A DNA stretch of 64,000 bases from JANQOH01 sp965243325 (lineage in GTDB: Bacteria > Pseudomonadota > Alphaproteobacteria > UBA7887). Under the pieces are notes generated by a model. The model saw only the letters and a program-made list of their open reading frames with translations, did not search any database and was not told the DNA's origin. The stretch lies in NCBI GenBank assembly GCA_965243325.1, contig CBDEUQ010000003.1, positions 1 to 64,000 of the forward strand, given 5' to 3'. Position numbers and translations under genes: made by a program. Numbering within the stretch: position 1 is the first letter of the stretch; each line of letters opens with the position of its first letter. Positions 24,624-33,441 of this stretch are shown here, piece by piece.

Positions 24624-26834
24624 TTGGTTGACGTCAAGCGGAGAGCCCTACGATCCGGCAACCAGGAACTCGTGAACCTAGCAGTCGACGTAATGCAGCA
24701 AGTAGCTATGTCTATTAACGAAAGGATTTTGGACCAGCAAAGTGCAACCGACGAGTCCGTCTCAGACTTGGATAAGCAATTCGGCAATTTTGTCGTCGAG
24801 GTGGATGCGAGCCTCGGTAGAATGGAAGATCGCCTCAACGAACATGACGGACTTCTTTCGTTAATTTCTGACGACTTGGATAGCCTGAACAACGATGTCA
24901 GTCGGTTGGCGAACGCGGTGGATCAGTTAGGCGATAACCAAGAAATTATTGCTGATTTCATGTTCTCTCGACTGTCGCCCGGAGAGAAGGCAAGAGCCCT
25001 CAAATCCGGCTTGATGGATAGCCGAATTCAGTGCCCAGATTATTCTTCAGACTGCGACTTCTATTCCATAAGGAAAGCCCTCCAAGACCGCTACGAAAAG
25101 GAATCGAGGCTAATCGAAAGTATTAAAAAGGTGCGCGATGTATCACAAGGAATGCAAGAACTTAGTACGATAACCAATAATCTTGGAATCGATTTTGGGC
25201 CCGAACTAAGTGGGGCGGTTACAGGAGCTGAAAGCGCGATGGGCGCTTATTTGGGGATAATGAGCGGCAACTACCTTGGAGCGCTCGCGTCATTGTCCGG
25301 CATGTTTGGCAGACGGGTCGATCCGGATGCGGAGAGATTCCGCATAATGATGAACGAATTCGAAAGGGTTAATTCTAGGTTGAATAAAATCTCTCAAAAC
25401 CAACAGACGATATTTGAGGCTGTGGTCGCTGTTTCTGATCAGCTTGGTGAGGTTTACAGAAAACTGGACTGGCGGTTGGACAGCATCCAGCAGGAAACTC
25501 ATGTGATGTCACGCGATTTGCTTAGACTGATCTGGCAAGAGTGGGAGTCATGCTACTCCGTATATTATTTCGCTTTGAATCCGGACCCATCAGTGAGCCT
25601 GAGGCCTTTGATTAATCCTAGCACACTTCGTATCAAGTCCTTTGGTGACGCAAGTGAAATTTTACGACATCGCGGGCAACACGTTGGGAAATGCCTTTTG
25701 ACGGTACAAACGTCGCTTGATCAATTGAGCGCACCTAGCCGGTTCGGGTCGTTTCTGGATTCACGCTGGGTGTTGGATGCGGACGGACAGTTTGGAGACG
25801 GGTTCGACCGCCAGCTTGAGCTTGAGTATGAGTATGAGTATTGGCGCACCAATGAACGCAGATATGTGGAGGAAATAGTTGAACCGACAACGGAGATTCT
25901 TTTCGAGTGGGCGAGGCAACGAGGCTTGTCTTTCAGTAATCTGCTTAACTTGCAGATGCAGGGATTACATCAGGTTTCTGGTGTTGGTGAAGCGATTCAA
26001 CGGCTACGAGCCGTTGAATTCGATTGCGACGGTAGGGACGCTTCGGAGCGTGCCACGAGAGAGTTGGTATGCGTCCGTCAGGAGTTGCCCAATCGCATTG
26101 CTGGTGAACTGATGCGACTTGCAGTTAATGTGGATATGCTTTTTGAGTTGTCGGATTGGATGATGGTAGTTTCCGAGGTTTCGAGTTTGTACAGTACAGA
26201 TCAGAGCGCAGGGGCGGTTGGAGGAGCGTGGGCGGAGACATTGAGCGAGCTGGCGACATTCGATGGCGCTTCCCCTGGTAAGGAAATCGTTAGGAGAATG
26301 GTGGCCGTCATTGGCTTAGCCAAAGCGTATTACGGTCGCGTTTATGGGGGATTGACCGCGTTGATTTTTGCGGAACATATTTTGGCGGGAACGGCCGGAG
26401 AGGAACACTTTGGAGTGCTGATTAGGAACAAGTACTTGGCGGAAAATGTGGCTTTGGTGTTGTTGCACCGGATACGGGATACGTGGGATATTGAGAGCCA
26501 ATTTTCGACTCCGCCGTTTGAAGCGGTATACAATCAGGCGTTGTTGTATGCGCGGTCGCCGAACCCTGATCGCTTTGTTCCCTTGTATGCATTATTTGGA
26601 GAGGAACACGATTTCGTGGCTCACGAAAAGAACGGCATTGGGATAGGGGTGGAAATTATCGATAAAATATTGGTTTTACCCCTTCCATTGCCAATGCGAA
26701 CCGCTGAAGGGAGGTTTGTTTTCCCGCCGCGTTACTACGAACTGCATGCTTTGCAGCAGTCTCTGGTGGACAGATACTTGGACTTTGAGCTTGGCCTTGA
26801 CGAGGTGATTGCAAGGATTGTTCTTCAGCGATAG
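24624..26834 (+). CDS. Large coiled-coil protein of unknown function
   Basis: About 736 residues if started at TTG 24624; GTG 24672 or ATG 24693 are alternatives, so the N-terminus is unsure. Residues about 25-100 are heptad-rich and likely coiled coil (LDKQFGNFVVEVDASLGRME, LISDDLDSLNNDVSRLANAV). A glycine-rich hydrophobic patch follows near 205-235 (AYLGIMSGNYLGALASLSG), then another coiled region (FERVNSRLNKISQNQQTIFE). The C-terminal half is mixed helical with no catalytic motif I recognise. There is no signal peptide. Codon use is much more AT-rich than the core genome. It starts 63 bases after the methyltransferase-nuclease gene, so a joint role, perhaps defence, is possible but only inferred. 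Confidence 0.7.
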   Translation: MVDVKRRALRSGNQELVNLAVDVMQQVAMSINERILDQQSATDESVSDLDKQFGNFVVEVDASLGRMEDRLNEHDGLLSLISDDLDSLNNDVSRLANAVDQLGDNQEIIADFMFSRLSPGEKARALKSGLMDSRIQCPDYSSDCDFYSIRKALQDRYEKESRLIESIKKVRDVSQGMQELSTITNNLGIDFGPELSGAVTGAESAMGAYLGIMSGNYLGALASLSGMFGRRVDPDAERFRIMMNEFERVNSRLNKISQNQQTIFEAVVAVSDQLGEVYRKLDWRLDSIQQETHVMSRDLLRLIWQEWESCYSVYYFALNPDPSVSLRPLINPSTLRIKSFGDASEILRHRGQHVGKCLLTVQTSLDQLSAPSRFGSFLDSRWVLDADGQFGDGFDRQLELEYEYEYWRTNERRYVEEIVEPTTEILFEWARQRGLSFSNLLNLQMQGLHQVSGVGEAIQRLRAVEFDCDGRDASERATRELVCVRQELPNRIAGELMRLAVNVDMLFELSDWMMVVSEVSSLYSTDQSAGAVGGAWAETLSELATFDGASPGKEIVRRMVAVIGLAKAYYGRVYGGLTALIFAEHILAGTAGEEHFGVLIRNKYLAENVALVLLHRIRDTWDIESQFSTPPFEAVYNQALLYARSPNPDRFVPLYALFGEEHDFVAHEKNGIGIGVEIIDKILVLPLPLPMRTAEGRFVFPPRYYELHALQQSLVDRYLDFELGLDEVIARIVLQR

Positions 26835-26856
26835 GCGTGGCTTGAGCAAGGAGACC

Positions 26857-26998
26857 GGCTTGACGTTTCGCTTCACGCCGACCTCGTGCTGGTGGCTCAA
26901 TGCCATCGTATGCTTCTTGGCCAAGCTGACGCGCCGGCGGCTCAAGCAACGCGTGTTCCGCTCCATCGCCGAGTTCGGCGACACCATCCAGGGCTTCG
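26857..26998 (+). pseudogene. IS630-family transposase fragment (C-terminal)
   Basis: About 47 codons match the last catalytic region of IS630 transposases (FRFTPTSCWWLNAIVCFLAK, then LTRRRLKQRVFRSIAEF). The catalytic glutamate position reads cysteine (VCF where family members have VEGF), a further sign of decay. It directly follows the coiled-coil gene and abuts a broken integrase. Confidence 0.75.
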
Positions 26999-27294
26999 TT
27001 TTTTCCGCAGGTGCTTGGACGTCGCGGTCGCTGACATGGGCGTAGCGGAGCGTCATTGTGGGGTCGGTATGCTTGAGCAAACTGGCGACCGTCGAAAGGG
27101 CGGCACCTCGGCCCACAGCATGGCTTACTACGATGACGCCTGAGGTCGTGCGGGCGGATGTTCTCGATTCCGGCTTGCTTATTGACGCGTTTCCAGAGCT
27201 TCACGTCGTGGATGCATGGCCTCGTGCGGGGTCTTTTGGCGATGGAAACACGTAACGGGTCGCGCGTCGCGGCTGGCGGTCGAGGATGGCCTAG

Positions 27295-28726
27295 TACTAC
27301 AGTTGCGAGTTTTGTCGTCGTTTGTAATGGGATATTGCGGCGCTTGCCTGGTGTTTTCGTCGCCAGAGGGACCATTGGATTATGTCGGAAGGCCTTTGCG
27401 GAGGCTTGAAGGCGAGGCGGGCGAGGAGGGTCCGGATTTCGGGAACGGCAGGGACGAGGGCAGTGAGCAGCGTCAGGCGGAGATTGCGGTTGCGGGACTC
27501 GTTTCGTTCCGTTTGCTGCATGCGGCGCGGCGCAGGTCTGCGGCGAGTTTGGCGAGGAAGGCGGCGGCGGCCATGACGAGGCTGATATGGCGATGCCAGC
27601 CGTGCCAGGAGCGGGCCTCGCAATGGTCGAGGCCGAGATCGTCCTTCGCCCTCTGGAAGCATTCCTCGATGGTCCATCGCAGACCGGCCGCGCCGGCGAG
27701 CTCGGCGAGCGTTGTGCCGGTCGGACAGAAGACGAGATAGCAGGCCCGTTTGTCGGGGTCGTTGCGGGAGCGGCGGATCAGCAGCCAGCGCTCCCGGTCC
27801 CCCCGGCAGGGCCACGGCATGGGGATGCGCGCCCAGTCATAGAGCCTGAGGCCCTTGCTGCCCTCGCCGGCGGCATGGATCGTCCAGGCCTCCTCCTCCA
27901 GATTGTCGGCCAGTGTCGCGGGATCGGTCTCGATCAAGCCGGTCGAGGCGAGGAACCTCAAATGGTGGTTGCTGCGCACCGCCAGCACGTAGCTCTGTCC
28001 CCGCCCTTCCAGCATTTGCCGCAGCCGGCTGTCGGACCCGTAGACCGCGTCGGCCAGAACGAAGGCGCAGGGAATGCCGGCGTCGAGAGCGTCGCCGATC
28101 ATCGCGCGGGCCAGCACCGGCTTGGTGGCGAAGGCGACTTCGTCCGGCACGCTTGTCTTTGCGCGCCGCGCGCCGTCCGCCGCCCAGTCTCGCGGCAGAT
28201 AAAGCCGACGGTCGATCAGTGCCTGGCCGAAACGGCCCGCATAGGCGAGGAACACGCCGACCTGGCTGTTCTCCACGCGGCCCGCCGTGCCCGTGTATTG
28301 GCGCGCAACGCCGACCGAGTGACGGCCCTTCTTCACGAAGCCCGTCTCGTCCACCACCAGCACACCGTCCGCGCAGCCCAGCGCCTCCACCGCGTAGGCG
28401 CGGACCTCGTCTCGCAGCGCGTCGGCGTCCCAACGGTTCCGCCCGAGAAGTCCTTGCATCCGCCACGGCCGGGCCAGACCCGCCTGCTCCGCCATCATCC
28501 AGCCCGTCTTGCGGTCGATCCCCGACAGAAGACCGTCCAGAAACGCCCCTCCCGTCTCACGAAGCTGACGACGCCGGAACACCGGGCCCAGACGGGCTTT
28601 CCATGAACACAGCTCCCGTTCCCATTCCACAAGAGAGCCAGACCACTCCGCAACGCTCATTCCGTCCATCCTCTGAAAAGGCCAAACGGAATAGATCACC
28701 ATTCAGGAAAACTCGCAACTGTAGTA
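27295..28726 (-). mobile_element. IS701-family insertion sequence, intact
   Basis: Perfect 19-base terminal inverted repeats (TACTACAGTTGCGAGTTTT) bound a 1432-base element. CTAG flanks both ends (27291-27294 and 28727-28730), consistent with a 4-base target duplication as known for this family. It is inserted in the decayed integrase. Confidence 0.92.
27473..28660 (-). CDS. IS701-family transposase
   Basis: About 395 residues (MSVAEWSGSLVEWERELCSW start; an earlier ATG at 28702 would add 14 residues). DDE landmarks are VLVVDETGFVKKGRHSVGVA, CAFVLADAVYGSDSRLR and LRWTIEECFQRAKDDLGLDH, the last containing the catalytic glutamate. The frame is uninterrupted and the element ends are perfect, so this is a recent and possibly active copy. 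Confidence 0.92.
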   Translation of the reverse strand: MSVAEWSGSLVEWERELCSWKARLGPVFRRRQLRETGGAFLDGLLSGIDRKTGWMMAEQAGLARPWRMQGLLGRNRWDADALRDEVRAYAVEALGCADGVLVVDETGFVKKGRHSVGVARQYTGTAGRVENSQVGVFLAYAGRFGQALIDRRLYLPRDWAADGARRAKTSVPDEVAFATKPVLARAMIGDALDAGIPCAFVLADAVYGSDSRLRQMLEGRGQSYVLAVRSNHHLRFLASTGLIETDPATLADNLEEEAWTIHAAGEGSKGLRLYDWARIPMPWPCRGDRERWLLIRRSRNDPDKRACYLVFCPTGTTLAELAGAAGLRWTIEECFQRAKDDLGLDHCEARSWHGWHRHISLVMAAAAFLAKLAADLRRAACSKRNETSPATAISA

Positions 28727-28989
28727 CTAGGCGGGCTCGCTTAGCCACACAGTGCGGGGGCCAGTCTTGGGGTAGCCGAGCCTGAGCACATTGCCGTCGA
28801 CCTCGGTCCGTTTCAACCCGACGATCTCGCCCTTGCGGCAGCCGGTAAGGCGGCCGTTGCCGCCGACGGCGCGGTTGCGTGCCTGCCGTCTCGGCGGGCG
28901 GCCGCGAGCGCCGTCCTCGCGCGCATGCCGGGTGCCTGGTGCCGGCACTTCTACGGATCGGCACCTGCACGCCAGAAGATTTTGAGGGC

Positions 28990-30162
28990 TCACGGATGCG
29001 GCGACGTCCGGCGCCCATCCATTGCGTATGCGATCGCCTGCCCGATCCGTTCCGCCGCCGCTTCGACGTCGCGGTCGCCGACATGGGCGTAGCGGAGCGT
29101 CATCGTGGGGTCGGCATGCCCGAGCATCCTGGCGACTGTAGACAGCGCGGCGCCCCGGGCCACGGCCTGGCTCGCCACGGTATGCCTGAGGTCGTGCAGG
29201 CGGACATCCTCGATCCCGGCTTCCTTTCTGGCGCGTTGCCAGAGTTTGACTTCCCGGTAAACTGGCCTTGTCGGGTCCAGGGGCGACGGAAATACATAGG
29301 GGCTCCCGCTTCGCGGCTGACGGTCGAGGATGGCCCGGGCCGCCCCGCTCAGCCAGATTGTCCGCGGGCCGGTCTTGGTTTTAGTCAGCCTGAGCGCATC
29401 GCCGTCGCACTCGGACCATCTCAGCTTCACGATCTCGCCCCTGCGGCAGCCGGTGAGGAGGAGGAGGCGAACGATATCGGCCTGCTGCCGCCGCGAGGGC
29501 CGCTGCTCGACCAGTCGGTCGAGCGCGCGGTGAAGCCGCTCGATCTCTTCGGCCGACAGGAACCGGGTGAATTTGGGGCGGGGGTTTCTCCGCACGCCCT
29601 GCGCCGGGTTGGCGGGGATCAGCCCCGTGACGACCGCGGCGTTCAGGATTTGCCGCAGCAGCTGGAGCGCGTGGTTCGCCGCGCCGGGGGACGTCCCGCT
29701 GTAGGCATCGAACCAGAGTTCGACGTCGCGCCTCGGGATGCGGTCGAGGGGGAGCGCTCCGAACGCCGGCAGGAATTGCTTGTTCAGCATCCGCTCGACG
29801 AATTTGCGGCGCGATGCCCCCATTCGATCGCGGGAGGCCGCGCGCCACTCGCCCAGCACGAAATCCCGGAACAGGGGGATATCGTTTCCGGGCTTCCCGG
29901 CATCGGCGCGCCCCGCGCCGGTCTGAAGCGCCATGCATTCCCGCCGCGCGTCCTTGACGCTCATCAGCGCGGCCTGGCCGACGGTCTTCCTCACTGCCCG
30001 CCCGTTCGCCTGCCCATGCCAGACGAAGCTGCGATGCCCGGACGGACGAACTCGGACGCCGAGCCCCACTGTCCGGCTGTCCCGAACGATGTATTCCGTC
30101 TTTCCCGGCTTCAGCCTCGCGACGCCCGCGTCCGTGAGCCGAACCGTCCTCCCGCCCCTCAT
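28990..30162 (-). CDS. Tyrosine recombinase (integrase), intact
   Basis: A 390-residue P4-type integrase. It starts at ATG 30162 (MRGGRTVRLTDAGVARLKPG), with a GGGAG motif about 10 bases upstream. The N-terminal arm-binding domain occupies residues 1-90, the core-binding domain (LPAFGALPLDRIPRRDVELW) about 130-220, and the catalytic domain the rest. The latter has LTGCRRGEIVKLRW (R), HDLRHTVASQ (H-x-x-R) and GHADPTMTLRYAH (nucleophilic tyrosine). Its start overlaps the stop of the upstream recombinase by 4 bases (ATGA), so the two would be co-translated. It is the only apparently functional integrase in the window. Confidence 0.94.
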   Translation of the reverse strand: MRGGRTVRLTDAGVARLKPGKTEYIVRDSRTVGLGVRVRPSGHRSFVWHGQANGRAVRKTVGQAALMSVKDARRECMALQTGAGRADAGKPGNDIPLFRDFVLGEWRAASRDRMGASRRKFVERMLNKQFLPAFGALPLDRIPRRDVELWFDAYSGTSPGAANHALQLLRQILNAAVVTGLIPANPAQGVRRNPRPKFTRFLSAEEIERLHRALDRLVEQRPSRRQQADIVRLLLLTGCRRGEIVKLRWSECDGDALRLTKTKTGPRTIWLSGAARAILDRQPRSGSPYVFPSPLDPTRPVYREVKLWQRARKEAGIEDVRLHDLRHTVASQAVARGAALSTVARMLGHADPTMTLRYAHVGDRDVEAAAERIGQAIAYAMDGRRTSPHP

Positions 30163-31033
30163 GCCCTGTCTCCCGCGAGGACCGGGGCCAGGGCATCGAC
30201 AGCCTCGCGAACCGACGCATCCGACAGGTGGGCGTATTTCAGGGTGGTCGACGGCCTTTCGTGGCCGAGCAGGCGGCCGACGGCGCGGATCGATTCCCCG
30301 TTCAGCAGCGCAATGCTCGCGTAGCTGTGTCTGAGATCGTGCAGGCGGACATCCGCAATGTCCGCTTCCTTCCTCGCCCGGGACCAGAAACCGTCCAGCC
30401 ATTCGCGCGCCGTACGCCGGTTCTTCATCGGGAAGACGAACCGCGTCCGGCGGGGCAGACCGTCGAGCACGTCCCGCGCGGCCCGGCACAGCCAGATCGT
30501 GCGTGGGCCGGTCTTGCTGTCGGCCAGGTGGAGGTTGCCGTCCCTGTAGAAGCGCCACTCCAGGGTCAGGATCTCCAACTTCCGGCACCCGGTCAGGGCG
30601 ATGAGACGGAGCGCCGCCACGTGGAAAGGACGGTCTGCTTCGCGGTTGTCGAGCACCCGGCCGAGGCGGCGGTATTCCTCCGGCGACAGGAAGCGTTCGG
30701 AGCGTCCTTGCCGGTAGCGCCGGATGCCCTTGCAGGGGTTGCTGTTCTCGGGACGGTATCCCCACGCCTCCGCCTGCCGCATGATGACCGACAGGATCGG
30801 CGCCGACCGGTTCGCGGCCGCCGGCGTCGCGTGGAGGGAGCGGAACCATCTCTGAACGTCCTCCCGGGTGATCTCCCCGATGGTGCGTCGCTCGAAGAAG
30901 GGCAGGATCTGGCGGCGAAGGTAGTTTCGGTTCACGGCCAGCGTTCGCGGCTTCCATCGCCGGCCGTAACGGGCGAAGACTTCCTCGGCGAAGGTCTCGA
31001 AGGGGGTTTCGCCGGACGTGTGTGGACGCCCCT

Positions 31034-31287
31034 GGTGACGCAAGCATTTTCTTCGGTCGGTTCGGTGCGCGCGGTCAGGTGCTGTCGTGTGTCCGGCCTC
31101 TCTATGCGGCACGTCACACGCCGCGGGCCCTCATGGAGATGCGCGGATCGGGTCCATATCGCTTACGCGAGCTCGAAAGCTCTGCGTCCGGAGACTGGTT
31201 TTCCCGATCCCGTCTCGATCGACCGTTTGCCCTTGCCTTTCCTCAGACCTGCCCGCGTCCCCGACAGCGACCCGCCCGACCGCCCTC
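31034..31287 (-). ncRNA. Candidate guide (seek/bridge) RNA region of the IS1111-like element
   Basis: IS1111-group elements are reported to carry a structured guide RNA in the untranslated end downstream of the transposase. This 254-base stretch has that position and no coding capacity I trust. I have not folded it, and no promoter or loop assignment is claimed; the call rests on position and family knowledge. Confidence 0.3.
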
Positions 31288-32310
31288 TCAGGCGGCGGCG
31301 GGAGCCCGGTAGCTCTCCTTCTTCGTCATCAGCGCCCAGACGATGCGCGCCATCCGGTTGGCCAGCGCCACGGCGACGAGCATGCGCGGTTTGCGCGCCA
31401 GCATCCTGGCAAGCCATGGGTCGTTCGTCCTGCCGCGCCGAGCCGCCCAGCGAACGACCGCCATGGCGCCCGTGATCAGCAGCCGCCTCAAGTCACGCTG
31501 GCCCATCTTCGATATCTTGCCCAGGCGCGGCTTGCCGCCAGTCGTGTGCTGGCGCGGCACCAGGCCGAGCCAGGCGGCGAAGTCCCGGCCGCGCCGGAAG
31601 GTCTCCATCGGCGGCGCGAAGGACTGGACCGCCATCGCGGTGATCGGCCCGATCCCCGGCACGGTCATCAGACGGCGCGCCTCCTCGTCCTGCCGGGCCA
31701 CCGCCCGGATTTCCTCTTCAAGGCCATCGATCTTCTCGCCAAGCCCGGCAATCTGGTTCAGCAGAAGGCCGGCCAGATCGTGGACCGCGTCCGGCAGATC
31801 CAAGTCCGGGTCTTCAAGCGCCGACGCCAAGCGCCCGACATGGGCCGGACCCTGGGGAGCAACGATGCCGAACTCCGCCAGATGACCGCGCAAGGCGTTG
31901 ATGGTCTGGGTGCGCTGGCGTACCAGGAGATCACGCGTGCGGAACAGCATGCCCCGGGCCTGCTGCTCGACGGTCTTCACAGCCACAAAACTCATCGTCG
32001 GGCGCGATGCTGCCTCGCAGATCGCCTCCGCATCCGCCGCATCGTTCTTCTGTCGCTTGACGTAAGCCTTCACGTAGGCCGGCGGAACCAACTGCACCGC
32101 ATGGCCCAGGCGGCTGATCTCGCGGCCCCAATGGTGCGCACCGCCGCAGGCTTCCATCGCGACTGTGCAGGGCTGCTGCGAGACCAGAAACCCCAGCACC
32201 TTCGCCCGGCTCAGCTTCTTCCGGAACGCGACCGATCCATCGGGCCGCGCGCCGTGAAGCTGAAAGCTGTTCTTCGCGAGATCGATCCCGATCATGCTAA
32301 CCTGTTCCAT
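31288..32310 (-). CDS. IS110-family (IS1111-like) transposase
   Basis: A 340-residue RuvC-like recombinase starting MEQVSMIGIDLAKNSFQLHG. The N-terminal DEDD domain shows IGIDLAKN (first aspartate), MEACGGAHHWGREI (glutamate) and KNDAADAEAI (aspartates). The C-terminal Transposase_20 domain shows MTVPGIGPITAMAV, FAAWLGLVPRQHTTGGKPRL and GQRDLRRLLITGA. It is uninterrupted and possibly active. Confidence 0.93.
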   Translation of the reverse strand: MEQVSMIGIDLAKNSFQLHGARPDGSVAFRKKLSRAKVLGFLVSQQPCTVAMEACGGAHHWGREISRLGHAVQLVPPAYVKAYVKRQKNDAADAEAICEAASRPTMSFVAVKTVEQQARGMLFRTRDLLVRQRTQTINALRGHLAEFGIVAPQGPAHVGRLASALEDPDLDLPDAVHDLAGLLLNQIAGLGEKIDGLEEEIRAVARQDEEARRLMTVPGIGPITAMAVQSFAPPMETFRRGRDFAAWLGLVPRQHTTGGKPRLGKISKMGQRDLRRLLITGAMAVVRWAARRGRTNDPWLARMLARKPRMLVAVALANRMARIVWALMTKKESYRAPAAA

Positions 32311-32870
32311 GGACGCCCCTTTCCTCTCTTGGCGTTTACGACACCGCCAACTTGGCACATTGCGATGCCGTCGGGAGGGGCGTCCACTCCATCGCTTCCG
32401 TTTCGGGCTCGACGCCGTCGCGGAGCGCGGCGAGCATCTCTTTGGCTCGGGCGCGCGCCTCGGCCTCGCTCTGCGTCGCCGCGTCGCCGACGGTCTTCCA
32501 TACGCGGCGTCCGCGGTGCTGGGTGTGGATGAAATAGCGCTTCGCGCCCGAGGGCATCACGCGGACGCCGTACCCCGTGAGGTCCATGTCGCGGACATCG
32601 CGCGCCTCGCGGCGGGGCCTTAGGGCGTCGACGCGTCGCTGGGTGAGGCGGATTGCCGGCATCGCGATACGTCTCCGATCTGTTGCAGCGGGGTGCGAAA
32701 AGGGCTTTCCTTTCGCGCCCCACGGCGATAGAAACGGAGAAACATCGCCATTTAATCAGATACTTAGCACCGAAGGTGCGTCGGATCGTGTGCGCGGTCG
32801 GTTGCGCCGGGTGGGCGCCGCCGCCATACTGCCGCCGCGCCGGCGTGCGGGCGCCAGGGGGAGGGGAACG

Positions 32871-33395
32871 ATGGCGGAAGCGTTCACGATCGCCAATTTC
32901 AAGCATGTCGCGGACGGTTTGCAGGCGGGCCAGTTCGGCATCGGCGACCGCAGGCAGGCGACGAGCCTCGCCGACCTCGATCCCATCTACCGCGACCTGC
33001 TCGACCGGCCGGTCGTCGTGGTCCTCGCGGTCATCGGGCCCGACGGGCGGCCCGGCCTCACGCCGATGTGGTTCGATTACGAGGGCAACACGATCCTCGT
33101 CAACACGGCGTCGCACCGGCCGAAATGCCAGTGGATTCGCGACAACCCGCAAATGACGATGATCCTCGTCAACCCCGACAATCCGTACCACTGGATGAGC
33201 CTGAAGATCACCGTCGTCAACGAGCGCCACGAGGACGGGCCCGACGGCGCGTCCGTGACGGCACAGCTCAACAAGATCTGGCGCAAGTACATCGGCGAGG
33301 GCGACGAGTACCAGCTGCGCGACCCGTCGATCGACGAGAAGCGCGTCCTCTTCGAGTGCCGGATCGACCGCATCGCCACGTTCGGCAAGCCTTAG
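32871..33395 (+). CDS. PPOX-family (pyridoxamine 5'-phosphate oxidase-like) flavoprotein
   Basis: A 174-residue split-barrel protein. ATG 32871 follows GGGGGAGGGG by 4 bases. Family features include DRPVVVVLAVIGPDGRPGLT, PMWFDYEGNTILVNTASHR and KCQWIRDNPQMTMILVNPDN, as in small FMN- or F420-binding oxidoreductases. The cofactor and substrate cannot be told from sequence. It is the first core gene to the right of the mobile island and is 46 bases upstream of the CoA-transferase gene, probably cotranscribed with it. Confidence 0.8.
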   Translation: MAEAFTIANFKHVADGLQAGQFGIGDRRQATSLADLDPIYRDLLDRPVVVVLAVIGPDGRPGLTPMWFDYEGNTILVNTASHRPKCQWIRDNPQMTMILVNPDNPYHWMSLKITVVNERHEDGPDGASVTAQLNKIWRKYIGEGDEYQLRDPSIDEKRVLFECRIDRIATFGKP

Positions 33396-33441
33396 GACTC
33401 CGCCGCGCCCGACCCCCGCGAGTCGTCCGCCAGGTCTTCGC

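Larger units (their letters stand above)
27000..28850 (-). pseudogene. Tyrosine recombinase remnant interrupted by IS701
   Basis: Only the catalytic domain survives. Reading on the minus strand, 28850-28731 gives LTGCRKGEIVGLKRTEVDGN and KTGPRTVWLSEPA. After the IS701 element, 27288-27138 gives KLWKRVNKQAGIENIRPHDLR. A frame change then leads to AALSTVASLLKHTDPTMTLR followed by YAH (catalytic tyrosine). It is closely related to the intact integrase next door (28990-30162) and is probably a decayed older copy. Confidence 0.8.
31022..32387 (-). mobile_element. IS110-family element, IS1111-like
   Basis: The inverted pair GTGGACGCCCCT (31022-31033) and its complement (32376-32387) lies at or just inside the ends. 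Such short subterminal repeats are typical of the IS1111 group. The transposase occupies the right part. On its 3' side there are about 250 untranslated bases, against only about 65 on the 5' side. No target duplication is apparent, as usual for this family. The element splits an integrase gene. Confidence 0.8.
30159..32662 (-). pseudogene. Tyrosine recombinase split by an IS1111-type element
   Basis: The N-terminal arm-binding domain is at 32662 to about 32390 (MPAIRLTQRRVDALRPRREA ... GYGVRVMPSGAKRYFIHTQH ... RDGVEPETEAM). The rest resumes at about 31020 (TSGETPFETFAEEVFARYGR) and ends at 30159. It contains LTGCRKLEILTLEW, HDLRHSYASI and GHERPSTTLKYAH. Rejoining the two parts gives an integrase of about 390 residues with all catalytic residues. 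It overlaps the next integrase by 4 bases, so before the insertion this was a two-recombinase operon. The C-terminal part might still be expressed from a promoter in the insertion sequence. Confidence 0.88.

Noticed and set aside
32663..32870. A tRNA or clear attachment repeat at the right end of the island
   Set aside because: I looked for one because P4-type integrases often use tRNA genes. There is only an imperfect GCGAAAAGG/CCTTTCGC hairpin and no cloverleaf, so no attachment site is claimed.
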